From Polytrichum commune (lineage: Eukaryota; Streptophyta; Polytrichopsida; Polytrichales; Polytrichaceae): DNA of 64,000 nt. Positions 37,301-48,551 of the stretch are shown here, piece after piece (the first letter of the stretch is position 1; each line of letters starts with the position of its first letter). Location: contig OX485808.1 in assembly GCA_950295325.1 (NCBI GenBank), forward strand, positions 24,572,527 to 24,636,526. Direction: 5' to 3'. Position numbers and translations under genes: made by a program. Under the pieces are notes generated by a model, which searched no databases, was not told the DNA's origin, and was given only the letters and a program-made list of their open reading frames with translations.

Positions 37301-37905
37301 GTTTCGGAGAATGGAGGAATCAGATACAGATTGTGCAAAGCTTCATGAAAAAGCCATGGGCTTCGATCGAGCGAATGAAATCAGCGTGGGAGACAGTTCC
37401 TTTGTCGTCACTCGAGGCGGAAGCATCATGTATGCACCTACCGCAATATCCCCGATATTGGATTTGGATTTTGATGTGTTTACTATTCTAAGCCGAAATT
37501 GCTAGAAAGGTTGAGGCTTCATTCTTGGTCAAGGCATGGAGTCTGATTTGTTCAACGAGAATGTGAGGCTGCAAGTTCATCATTGTAACTCCATCATGAT
37601 TTTCGTTGTGATGAAAATTCCTTGCAAGCTGTATTATCTGTTACAAATAACTCTGAACCTAGTCAAATTTCCTACAAAGGCCAGTGACATATTTATGGCT
37701 GATTTCCTGTGTGCAGAGCCTATACAACAGGTTTCGGCCTCTTCGGCCATGCAATTGCTGACAATGAGGAGGACCTTGCGTTTTTGTTCACACAATTTTG
37801 TCAGACCGTAAAGCCGGGTTCTCCACCACCAACATTCCACGTCGCGAGCCGAATCTATCCGCGTCTCGCCCGATGGTCAATTGCAGCAAAACTGACACTT
37901 AGGAG
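34347..37905 (+). CDS. double GNAT-domain acetyltransferase, last exon not found
   Basis: Exons 34347..34599, 35407..35537, 36981..37059, 37294..37429 and 37717..37905 join in frame with GT-AG borders and give 262 codons. GNAT enzymes move acetyl from acetyl-CoA to an amine; the substrate cannot be predicted. The first domain (1-155) includes VYGIGPVYVDKDYQGRGVGR with the acetyl-CoA loop Q100-G-R-G-V-G105, then FSLYASIGFNP (the C-terminal strand region). The second domain begins at MEESDTDCAKLHEKAMGFDR and continues to IIAYTTGFGLFGHAIADNEE and FHVASRIYPRLARWS; it lacks an obvious Q/RxxGxG loop, as is usual in the degenerate half of such proteins. Related proteins end with a further roughly 30-residue P-M-T-x-M/G-Y strand, not found here. 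Either a short last exon lies after 37905 or the gene is truncated; reading on instead stops at 38041. Confidence 0.72.
35610..36450 (+). repeat. intronic tandem duplication
   Basis: Within intron 2 of the GNAT gene, 35620-35880 is repeated at about 36095-36365: ACGCTTAGATGG-ACCT-GATGGAT, a GGGCT-TCAAGCATTCTTTGA block, TCACTTTGA, and CTCAAACTA. The unit is about 480 bp and diverged. Confidence 0.7.
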
Positions 37906-39599
37906 GTGTGTAAGAATCACCCCGTTTCCATCTTCAGAAATTTCAATGGGTAGAGTGCTGCAGAAGGGATGCCATCTCTCTCTGCCTTTAGTTTCTTGGG
38001 GTAGGGTTTCCATAGCAATCCCTACAGGTCGGAGCGAGTAAGATTTGCAAAGCCAGAATAGATTTGCAGGCCGTCCTGTTTAAAGGTTCTTGTAAGGAAT
38101 CTTAAGGGTTAGCCTCACCTCTCTTTCTCTTTGTCGCTAGTTTCTTGGGGTAGGTCATTTGCTATCTACCATGCAAACCCTACAGATCGGAGCGAGTAAG
38201 ATTTGCGGAGGCTGGACGGTTGTCCAACGCCAAGCTGTTTAGGCTTTCATGTTTTAAGGTTCTCGGAGGAAATTTTAGGGTTGACCTTACTTGTGAGTTT
38301 CTTTACAGTGAAAAACGAGTAGGTAGAAGGTGGGCAGTAGAGAGTTCAGTGAGAGTAAGGTAGACATGTGTTCTTTGGAGACTTTTTCTCTGCACCCAAC
38401 CTCTCGTACGAAATGAAACACAAAACTAGGACAAGCCGCTTAGCAACTCCAAATTCTGCTTGTAGCCATTCGCCTCATCATAGTCAGAATTCATGTGAAT
38501 ATCTTGTTCATTATGAAAGTGAAGATTCTCATGCTCATAAAGAGGTCCTATAAGCCCCCCCAAATCATGTGGACTATTAAGTCTACAATGGTTAACATAT
38601 TTTCAGCATAGGGTCCAACCTTGCGTGTCCGTTTTTAGATCCACACCTAACCACATATCACTCAAATGTAGGTGTCCAGATTATTGCGATGTTGGATGTA
38701 GGGACGTCCACCTTAGAAGGTTGCAGGATGCAGGATGGGGTGACCTCAGGAAACTTGTCCCATTTCAATCAGGCCATGAAGTTGTACACAGCCAGTGCAG
38801 GATCGTGGTGGTGAAGTGTTTCTAATTCGATGTGTTGTGTAAATGCTGCAGGCATATCTGGCTTATGGTTATTGGATCATTCCAACCACCTCAGCATGGC
38901 ATGGCTTGGAACCCTAGCATCTTGCATTGAAGCCACAAATGCTCCTGGATATACTCTACTGGCATGGTGTGGATTAAACCTTGAAGTTTTCAATCATGCC
39001 AACAAAGTGACAATGAAGTAGCTCGTAACGAATTCCACAAGATTGGATAAGAAAATTCAAACAACATCGGCTGATGGAAATTACAGAATATTGGATGCCA
39101 ATGCACTTTCTCTGGTTACAGGCTCTTCTGTACCCTTCCTCATGATTATATTTATTCACCTTCAAGGCTTTATTGATGCAACTTGTAGGTGGAGTCTGAA
39201 GAATCTTTGGATGATTTGATTGTTCTGTTATGTACCACTATTGAGGGAAAGAAGTCTATAATTGTCATGCAATGAGAATGGACGAGGTGATGCTAATTAT
39301 GTCCTGGAATTCCAGTTCGACCAGGCCTGTGTCTCGGGCAATCAAAGATACCTAGTCGTCAAAGGTGACCTAGAACTGCATAATTGGAGGGTGTTAGTTG
39401 AATGTTTGCCCATGTATGATTACGAAAGCACAGGAATTCTTGGCTTTTAATTAGAATCCTTCAAGAGTGCATCACAACTCATTAAATGAATCATGCATCG
39501 ACAATGGACAGGACATCTCTGCAAATTCTTTTGTATAATATTTACACCCATACATAGAGGACACTTGACTAAAGGTCACTTCACACACGGGAGCAAGAG
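37906..39599. other. intergenic spacer with repeats
   Basis: 37995-38290 holds two diverged copies of a GTTTCTTGGGGTAGG / GGAGCGAGTAAGATTTGC unit. 38455-38660 resembles 61930-62180 (AAGTGAAGATTCTC, CACACCTAACCACA-TATCACTC). No gene recognised. Confidence 0.45.
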
Positions 39600-40130
39600 C
39601 CTGTGACCAGCCCTTTTTTTTTGTTTTTTTGGAAGTTGATCATCTGGCTACAGAACAAACATTAAATTTCTCAATAGTGGCGATTATAGTGAGTTTGAAG
39701 CTAAATTTTTTGGCAACAATGCTCACAAAATTTCATACATTTGGCTACTAACATAAACAATATGTGGAAAAATGTGGCAATGGTCTTTATTGAAATATAG
39801 TTAAAAGCGGGCGACAGCTTTGCCCAGCACTAAGGTATTGTGGCTACTCCTAGAAAATCATGCCTTGTAAAATGGCAAACTAACTATTGTCTAAGTAGTA
39901 ATATGGCGAATAATTGTTGAAGTGCAGTGTTCTTCACTCTTCAGTCTTCAGGTCTTCAGGTTCAAGTTCAGTCTTCAGCTTCAGTCTTCAGGTCTTGCCT
40001 ACCTACAAAACAGCAAACAAACACACACTCCGATGTTGAAATGAGTTCAAAATTTATACAAGAATACATAAAAAAAAATGGGATGGCTAAGTCGCAAAAT
40101 TCCATCCATCGATGATGACCACATTGTTGT

Positions 40131-41608
40131 CTAGGCAGTAAGGCCATAGCGGCCATTCACTGGTGCAGCATTTGTCCAGGAATCAAAGACGGCATCAAAA
40201 GGAAAATTTTGCAAGGTATATATGTTTTGGCTGTACATGCCAACAACTACACCAAGATGGGGGTCAAGGGAGTTGCGGAGTTTGGTCTTCAAGAAAGACA
40301 CGGATGAGAATACACGCTCATCTTCTACACTTCCGATCATATGGACCAGCGCTATTTCTGCAAGTTTCAAATACTCGGGGAACCCATGTGAAAGCACCCT
40401 AGAAGCAGAGATCGTGCGCCATATTCGAGTGATAGGGTTGATGTCATAAGGAGGTTCCAGGGTAGCAGGGGCGTTGCTCTTCATCGCGATCTTGAAGTAG
40501 CCCTGTTGAGAATCCAACGACCATCGATCAAGGATGCCAGGAATAACCTCTTTGTCAACCCCAGTTCCAAGTACTTTGGCATTGCAGTACCAATTCTTCA
40601 AAGTGTCTAGATGCTTAGAGAATGTAACTTCAACATCTGGCTGCAACCAATACTGCGGGTAGATGATGCCAAGCGCATCCAAGACAACGTGTTCGGGGAA
40701 ACGGCGTTGCAACTCTTGTATGAGTTGCGCAACAGCCCCTGCAACAATCCAACACACAGTAAATTAGACAACCAAACCTTAAGATAACAAACAAGACATA
40801 ACACCAAAGGAGGGGCTAACACGTACATGTAAACAAACATAAAGATGAGAGGGGTTTAGGTTTTACAATACCTGAGCATTGGGTTTTTACATCGTTCACC
40901 ATTGCTGCAAATGTTTCACGTGTGATAGGCTCCAATCTGCCCGTCTCCTCGTCCTTGCGCCTAGCAAAGATGTTGCTGCCATTGACAACAAATGCAAGAT
41001 GTTCTACATTACAGTTTAAATCAAACATGGCTGGATTCTCGGGATCATTTTGAACCCAACGCATGTGAATGTGGTCATGTGTGCCTTCGGTGATGCTCTT
41101 AAAAAGAAAGAACTCGTCGGTGTTGAAGGCTCCTGAATGGCAATTGTACATGTTGTACAACTGCCCCTCGCACACCTTCACTGCCCCTATGAAATTGCAG
41201 ATGAAGACATCTCGTTTCTGGGCGAAGGTGATTAGGGAGTCCAGGCATTCTATGAGCGGCAGCAAGGCACACATCCCAAGGAGGCAGGTGGGATCCAACA
41301 ACAGATCCAACACAACCTGCAATTGACAAAACCCTGGCACATTAGCATAGGACTGAACTAAACACACTAGCATAGGACAAAACCCTCACACATTAGCTCT
41401 GAACTCTGCACTCTAAACTTAACTTAAACTTTGAACTTCAACTCTGAACTTTGAACTAAACTTGAACTCTGACCCTAAACCCTGAATACAACTCAAACTC
41501 TGGATATTAACTCCAAACCCTGAATTCAACTCAAACTCTGGATATTAACACTTAGGGTATTAAGTCTGGATTCACAAACATACAACTTCAACTCTGAACA
41601 TGCAATTA

Positions 41609-41641
<33 letters not shown>

Positions 41642-43332
41642 ACATGAAGGCAAACAAATTACTTGAGCTGACTTCTCCTTTGAATCGTTGTCCGCCTTCA
41701 TCTTCGCTATTAGGACCATGTATTCTTGTATAATACGTCTCAAAGGTTCAATCAAAGAGACCCATCTGGTCTTCACATGTTTTAGGAGCTTCAAACCCTT
41801 TGTCTCCATCACATCAACAAGTTTCACAAATTCTAGATGCCTCTTCGGTGAATGCTTGAAGTAAGCATGAGAGCTCTTCAGCAAACCCTCAATACAGCTC
41901 ATTATATCAAGCTGAGACAATGTCTTGAAGGCCAGGTTGCACCGATGTGCCATGCAATGCACTCCAAGTACAAATGGAGCGTACTTACTCTGAATTTGGT
42001 GGGTTACTCCAGTTTTTGGACCCTGGAAAGTACTAACACCATCTACACCGAAGCACAACAACATTTTGGCCAAAGCAAGCCTCTCCAATTTGGCAGCTTG
42101 GATCAAGGCGTCTATGATCACCTGGGTTAGGTTGTCCGAACCAGATCCCTCAACAACCTTCTCAAGTGATATCAGGTAAGGGACACGAGTCCAATTCTGG
42201 ACCACATAGGCATGGATGGATATCTATGACCCATTATCAATTGTGCTCACTTCATCACATGTTAGTGCAACATAGTTAGCACCCACCAAGACTCTGGAAA
42301 TGGCGGTCCTTACTTCAGCATACATAAAATCAGCCATAATTCAGCCTGAATTGTCACTCCGGTCCAATGCATCCTAGGGAAGTTAGGGACATTCAGAAAC
42401 TCATACAAGGCTGCCCTACTCTCATACTCCAGCATAGGACGACCATCAGCCAGAATTTGGAACAGGGTTGCAAATTGCATTTTTTTCTTCTCCCTTTCTA
42501 ACCTATTCGACTGATTCAATTGTTGCAACACATTATCAGGAGCTCTGGCATTGTACAGGGCCAAATTCTTTTTATGTTTAGAATCCTTAGCCATATACCA
42601 CTCCCCTTTCTTCACATTATAGGTTGGCATGTTTCTTGTTGCCTTACGCCTTCCCTCATGTTTCTTTAAAGTATCCCACTTAGGTTGCATCAACCTATCT
42701 GATTTCTCCATGGTAGAGCAGACTGTGCATTTTACCATGTGTAACCTACCATTGTTTGTTAGAATGCCCTCTACCCATAGAAGTTTACAAGCCCACTCCA
42801 ATTGAAACTTCCTTGTTAGATCATAGTTTTTTCTTGGTTTCTTTTTAAGATTTAGACTCTCGCCATCCTCATCGAAATCCTCGTCGGTGTCAGGAACACT
42901 TACCTCTTGCAGATCGGTGGGTGTCTCTGCACCTCCATCCTCTGAAGTGCTGGAGATGATGATGCAAGTCGCCACTCCCCCATGGCGTGCATCGGAGGAC
43001 TCGGCTGGACTTGCTGCAACGGCGTCTGAAACACACATAGGCGCTACAGGTGGCGGTACATCGGACGCTTGCATCAGGACATTGCTCGCATCTGAGCCTG
43101 GATGCGGATGCGGATGCGGCACATTGCGGGCAGTCTCCAGCGGCTTTGCATTGTCACGGTTGCGGGAGGAAGCGTAGTACACCAACGTATTCTGGCGATG
43201 TTGGCGCTTCACTCGGCCTCTCTCCACCTTCGCACTGTGCGCACTCTCGCAGTGTGCGTCTGTGCTGGCCTTCTTCTTCCTCTGCGAAGATGAGCTTCCT
43301 CCCGCGTGTGGAGAGACACCATCTCCCTCCAT
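40131..43332 (-). pseudogene. hAT transposase, inactivated
   Basis: The start is taken as ATG 43332. Exon 1 runs 43332..41663, exon 2 41316..40872 and exon 3 40738..40131; both introns are GT-AG and in phase. The N-terminal part is disordered, then comes a BED-type zinc-finger region (VKCTVCSTMEKSDRL, PKWDTLKKHEG). The catalytic region includes LTCDEVSTIDNGS, LLCFGVDGVSTFQGPKTGV, VLGVHCMAHRCNLAFKTLS and KTRWVSLIEPLRR. The C-terminal dimerisation region is ALVHMIGSVEDERVFSSVSF, LKTKLRNSLDPHL. Three lesions fall close together in exon 1: a frame change near 42350, TGG-to-TGA at 42341-42343 and TGG-to-TAG at 42224-42226, both where the family has Trp. Everything downstream is intact. Confidence 0.9.
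41380..41640 (+). repeat. low-complexity tract and A31 run in hAT intron
   Basis: 41380-41580 is built of degenerate AACTCTGAAC / ACTCTGGATATTAAC units, one about 38-bp unit being nearly exactly doubled. 41610-41640 is 31 uninterrupted A. Both lie in intron 1 of the hAT transposase gene. Confidence 0.9.
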
Positions 43333-44231
43333 CGCAGACAGAGACCCACGCACCCCACCCCACCCAATAGAGCTTGCAGGTAGACACCCAACCCACAAAA
43401 AATTCCAGAGATACACCCACCCAACAAGATTGCAGAGAGACACCCACCCCCCAGTAAATTGGTTGCAGATGAAACCAAGAAAGGCCAAGGAAGTAGATCA
43501 TGCCAAGGAAGCAAAGGAAGCGCACAAAAGTATGTGCAAACAAGTTGTGCAATGCAAATCATGATGTGCATATTTTGTACTAAACCTAAGGAAACAACTT
43601 CCATTGCAAATGATTGCAACAATTCAATAGCTAAACACACGGAACAACAACAATTCAAACCATCAACACAGATTGCTAACTTGCTAAGGAAATCCTAAGG
43701 GAGTTTGAAGGTGATGTGATGTGCAAGGGCTGAGACAATGAAGGAGGATTCAAGACCAACTAATCAGGTGTATGAGCAATTGCAGTTGGCGACTGGCATT
43801 CAAGAGAGTAGGAGTAAATGGCGAGTACACCCAGCGATGAAAGAGGAAGGAGGCGAAGAATGGAGAGCGATGAAGGCAGGAGATTGGAGCGACGAAGAGT
43901 GATGAAGGCGGAGCATTTGGCCACCCTTAAAGCATGCGCAACGGTAAACGGCGAAGGAGGTGAAGAGAAGGGATGGAAGGCAGCAAGACGAAGACGGACG
44001 GGAGGCGGGAGGCGGCGAATGCCCACCAAATCAAATCGGATTTGGTGGGGGGGAGCTGGCGAACATCATTGCGCGAGATGATGACAGATGGCGTACTTAG
44101 GGTTCTCGATGGATGGAATTTGGCGAATTACGCCTCATTCCATCCCAATAATTAACACACAGGTGTCACCCAACCTTTTTTTTATCATTTTCTGGCTAAA
44201 TTTCGCCTAAAAAAAAAGGGTTGCCTGTGAC

Positions 44232-46156
44232 CATTACACTTCAAGCACTCTCATTGGTGGAAAAGGCGGAGCCGGTCCAAGTTTGCTTCACACTACGCTT
44301 GAGGGACCAATGGAGGATGTGAATGCAAGATGGATGTAAAGTCCACATGGATTCCTACATGGCATCGAATGGATCATGTTTCATGGTCACTTGGACTATT
44401 TTCAGAAAACCAAACACAAAACCGGGAGACCATGGCACTCTAAATGCTCACAACCATTGATTTGTTATGTTTTTATCATGGGTGAGGACCCGCATGAATA
44501 GAAATTTGTTGAAATAACATTTGGTTGAGGGTTGGGTCACATATGGCTTTGCACCACACTTGAGAATCCGCGACCACTCTACATGATTTTGGAGGTGTCT
44601 TAGGATGGCCTTTGGACACTTTCTTTTGGGCTCTCACAATTTCATGGTCATAGCTCTTGGCTCGTGTGTGAAGTGGCTCTAAACCCTAAACCCTAAACCC
44701 ATGACCGGCTTCTATTTTTACATCCAAATTGATTTTTAGGTCTCTTGGGGTTGGTTCACGAGGGGTCCCAAGTCCCACTTATGTTAGCAAGTCCCAACTT
44801 GTGAGCCTCAAGTAACCACTAAAATATGATTAATTACAATTAAAGTTGGAACTTGATTATTTTATGCAAAATATTCTCAAGACTTGGGTTGAAAGTTGGG
44901 TCTAGCCTTTTGCTCGATCCAACTCACAACACAAGTCCTAAGCCTCACTTCCAAAAAGTGTTGCCAAGTAGACATCCATGTCATAGTTGGGACCTAGGAC
45001 TTGGGACCCCGTGTGAAGTGGTAAGTCCCAACTTCCATGCTCTCAGTAGTTGAGATTGCACGGATTGACCTCGAGTGGCTTGGGACCATGTGTGAACCAC
45101 CGCTTAACCCTTCCAAACTTTAGGCAAAGATGGGGACAAATTTGTGCCAACTTGGCTACTATCCTTGGTTCTTTATCATCAATTGATGGGTTGATTTAAA
45201 TGTTTCTTGTCATCTAATTTAAAATAAGAAGAGTTGGATACACTCTAACCTCCAAAGTATCAAACCTGTGGCAACCAAAGTGCACATGATATTAAGGAGG
45301 TTTGCAGTGTTAACATGGATGCATGATAATAAAGAATCAATGTAGCATGTGACATTATGGAATAACACAAAGTCAACATTGCAAAAATGACAATGATGCG
45401 TGCGAGCATGTGGTTTGAATTCTTTGGTGTATTCATTCTAATGTAAAAACTTGTGATATATGAGAAGAAGTGTGACAACAAGGAGAGACATTTTAATTGA
45501 TCACATCCGTTCCCTATGGTTTCAGGATAGAAAGAAAAAGAAAAATTACGCCAATACGTAAATACCGGCATGAAGGTGAGCCCGTTGGCCTAGTGCTGAT
45601 CACGGTATTCTGTGATGCAACATAGGTTTTATGCCTCCGTTAGGAGGTGGGCTCCGGTTTCAAGATATAAGAGAGGGAGTGACATTAAAAAGGCTAGGGT
45701 GTATATGGTTTGGTGGGATGCGTACACTTCTCAACTTGAGTTTAAGAAAATGAATCAAGTCAACTATCCCATTTGTTGCTTCAAGGCAAAAAAAGAAACA
45801 ATTTATGATGTCATACTTACTGTGAACAAACCCTATTTGCATCATGTTTGACGATTGTTTATAAGCCAAGCACGAATGCCTGCATCCATGGACACTTAAT
45901 TGAGTCACATGCTTCTCTATCACATCACACTGTACACAAAATTTCTGATTTGATTTTAAGTTGGATTAATTAAAGAGGTGCAATCAACCTCATAGTACAT
46001 CACCAACACTTAAGGCGAGGTTTTTCACCACTTATCTTTTTACAACACGGTACCAAATTTCTGTGACATGCATAACATTACTCAGCTACTGGAGCCTGTT
46101 CTGTGGGCTTAAGCATATTCAGGCCATAATTTGAACACATATTCTACTATGTATTA
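44232..46156. other. intergenic spacer
   Basis: It contains three CCCTAAA telomere-type units at about 44678-44700, word-like repeats of GGTTCACNNGGGGTCCCAAG at 44.7-45.1 kb, and the plus-strand copy of the possible SINE at 45576-45672. No gene recognised. Confidence 0.45.
45576..45672 (+). repeat. possible tRNA-derived SINE fragment
   Basis: It opens with an A-box-like GTTGGCCTAGTGCTGATCAC, then GGTATTCTGTGATGCAACAT, and matches 32850-32955 in the opposite orientation. Limits are approximate. Confidence 0.4.
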
Positions 46157-46413
46157 GGTAATCGTTTTATTGGAACCGGTTATTGGTGCAGAACCGGTTC
46201 CAATAAAACGATTACCGGACGTAACCGGTTGGCCGCTTTGTTGAGCCGTGCATGTGACCTAAACAGTGGGTCACATGTTGTCTTCTTCAACATATCCGAT
46301 TTAGATGATCATAACCGGCTGGGATGTCGAGGTTATCGTTTGCAAACCTATGTGCTCAGAGCCAATCGTGTAGTGCCACCTCGGCGAAACAAAGCCGCCA
46401 ACCGGTTACGTCA
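46157..46413. repeat. nested foldback (three inverted repeats)
   Basis: 46157-46181 and 46192-46216 are perfect 25-bp inverted arms (AACCGGTTCCAATAAAACGATTACC on the right, given here in two parts: AACCGGTTCCAATA, AAACGATTACC) around a 10-nt loop. Directly outside, GACGTAACCGGTTGGC (from 46218) pairs perfectly with GCCAACCGGTTACGTC (ending 46413); with one mismatch the pairing extends to about 25 bp. Inside, CATGTGACC and GGTCACATG (about 46251-46277) form a third perfect hairpin. CCGGTT recurs throughout. Confidence 0.9.
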
Positions 46414-46485
46414 AAATCCACATTATGGGCCAATTATGGCTGACACTTGCAAGATTCTAGCATACTCCTCATTTTGAAATTGATG

Positions 46486-46684
46486 GTGTGTCGGTCCGAG
46501 ATGACCCTAAACCATTGGGTGATGGTGGAGAGATACCCAAATCTCAAGGAAGAGGTTGGTGGTTCAATTCCCGGCTGTGAAATCTCCTCTCTACTTGACG
46601 AAAAACCTACTAGGTGGTCAACTGCCTCCTGTGCTTTGACAATGGCATGTCGGTCTTCTTTCTCAAAAATAAAAAATAAATAAT
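46486..46684 (+). repeat. SINE-like tRNA-derived element
   Basis: A roughly 190-bp unit with an A-box-like GATGGTGGAGAG start, a consensus pol III B box GGTTCAATTCC (about 46561-46571), a body without coding content, and an A-rich tail (CAAAAATAAAAAATAAATAA). This layout is that of a tRNA-derived SINE. The distance between the boxes is longer than in a tRNA, so it is not a functional tRNA gene. Confidence 0.6.
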
Positions 46685-46689
46685 GAAAC

Positions 46690-48551
46690 CGCTGGTGTGA
46701 TCCTGTAAATTTTCCTTTTCTTGTTATAACGCCGCCTTGCCTCGCCTCCTCTCCTAGCACGAATGCTGAAATCCTTGAAGTCGGCCACAGTAGGTGCGCT
46801 CCCCTTTTTGAAATCATGCGGATGCAGCTCCTGCTTAAACACAATATTATATAGAATGATTGAATAAATAAATAAGTAAATAAATAAATATTCGGGTGTG
46901 GTTCTTCATTGGGTGCAGCAGGAAGGATTGAGGGAAGGCTGATGAGATTGATTGAGGGCAAGTGCTTTAGCCGAGGAGTAGGATACCTCCGCCAATGCCA
47001 CAGCGGGATGCCAACTTGCCACCCTAGCCGCGCTCCCCACAGCCGTTCGATGCACATGACGTGGGCTGGGCCGTCCGATGGTTAGCGACGCTAGCTGCGA
47101 TAGGAAAATGCTGTTTCTTTCGAAGCCGACGGCCGGGATGCGTCGGAGGGAGGATCGTACGGCGGGCCTGACACGCAGCCGTGGAAGGGAGCACCGTTCT
47201 TCGGGAGGAAGGAAGGCCCAGGCAAAGGAAAGGGAAGGGAAAGGAAAGGAAGGCAGGCAGGCAGGCAGGAACAGACACAGAGAGACACACCACGCAAAGA
47301 GAAGTCACGAGACGAGACGAGACGAGCAATGGAAGGAAGAGCACCGAGGGCGACTCATTCCCGGAGGGTAGGCACGACGCGGGCGCGGGGGCACGCGCGG
47401 ATGCTGGCAGATGCCGAACCCACTCTGGCTGGCGAGGAGGAGGCCGGGTGAGGGGCGGTTGTGCATGATTGGTGGCCAGTAAGTCGTGTAGGTTTTGACG
47501 TCCAAAAGCAGGGCATGCTGGCGTCGACGCGCGGGGGGCGAAATTTTCTTGGTTCCACGTGAATGTTTTAATTTATTGGAATCCGGAGCAACAGTGGCGC
47601 GCGGAGGCCATGGAACGAGAAGAGTTGGGGAAGGGAGGAGCGTTGAGCTTGCAGTGGCAGACGTGAAACAGGGGAAATAAAAGGGAGGCTATGGAGGGTG
47701 GGGGAGCCCACGTAGGCATGGACGTGGCATGGGGTGCATACTGTGGCTGCAATCCAGCCCGTTAATGATCCAGGTGTGGCGATTCAAGTTTCGCGCGGGA
47801 GTGAGGATCTCGGGCATTGCGATTGGGTAGTGCGAAGCTGAGGCGAGCTCAAGATGAGGATCTGACGTCGAGATTACGTGCGACGGGGTGCCGGGCAATC
47901 GTGCCCTAGGTTGAAATCGCACGTCGAATTGCCTGAGGTGAACTTCATCTTGAAAGGTTTTGCGTCGCTTTTGATTTTGTCAGCTGAGGCGAGCATTAGA
48001 TTAGCGTCGCGATTGCTGACCTGCACGTGTGGCACGTGCAAATTGAACCGGAGAGTCTAGAGAGAGGATTGTACGTGAAATTGCTTATCGCATGTGCTAT
48101 GTCATGGAGTACATGGTCGGTAAGATTAGGTTCTACTCGAAGGCATGATTATTAGCTTTTGTCCGTGTGGATTATCTACGTCGATTAGTGAGGGATGAAC
48201 TCCCCCATGGCGGAGGAGTGGCTGAGTGATCGAACGGGCAAAAGGGCGCTGTTCGAGTTCTATCGATTGAAGCTCCGCTAGATGTTGCTTAAAAGGCAGT
48301 CTAGCAGCTTCATTCGCGTGGAGTTAGATTCTCCAACTCGCACGTCCGCTGTTTCCAAGCTAGCAGCCATGTCATGTCATGGCTACGATCATCACTAATG
48401 CGTGTCCTCGGATGCGATTTCGTGTGCATGCAGCCTAAATCATAAAGATCCCGAGCGTGGGGAAGGAACGGTGGCCGTCTATTATATTGCATGTAAACAT
48501 ACATATATATATATTTATTGGATTGGAACCTCCAACCAGTTGGAAGGCACA
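46690..48551 (+). other. GC-rich upstream region of the DRIP-like gene
   Basis: From about 47000 the base composition rises sharply. It contains a GGAAA/GGCA purine tract (47220-47270), GACGAGACGAGACGAG (47312-47327) and a tRNA-like stretch (48206-48275). It is probably promoter and 5' UTR of the gene at 48552. Open frames here look like composition effects. Confidence 0.45.
48206..48280 (+). ncRNA. tRNA-like remnant
   Basis: GCGGAG at the start can pair with CTCCGC about 64 bases later; between them lie an A-box-like GTGGCTGAGTGATCG and a B-box-like GTTCGAGTTCTA. The T-arm does not pair properly and no good anticodon arm forms, so this is a degenerate tRNA-Ser/Leu-like copy or SINE head, not a working tRNA. 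Confidence 0.35.

Larger units (their letters stand above)
39600..44231 (-). mobile_element. hAT transposon with terminal repeats and 8-bp target duplication
   Basis: The element is 39608-44223 (4616 bp). It is flanked on both sides by the identical octamer CCTGTGAC (39600-39607 and 44224-44231), the 8-bp target-site duplication typical of hAT elements. The ends are inverted: CAGCCCTTTTTTTTT at the left, and at the right, read inward, CAACCCTTTTTTTTT (one mismatch). The single transposase gene inside runs on the minus strand, promoter side toward 44.2 kb. Exact target duplication but broken coding sequence suggest a fairly young insertion that has since lost autonomy. Confidence 0.93.

Noticed and set aside
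47181-47680. Arg/Gly-rich open frames in the GC-rich region upstream of the DRIP-like gene
   Set aside because: Purine-rich simple sequence; several frames are open at once, as expected from composition.
48206-48280. Functional tRNA gene
   Set aside because: The acceptor stem pairs, but the T-arm and anticodon arm do not.
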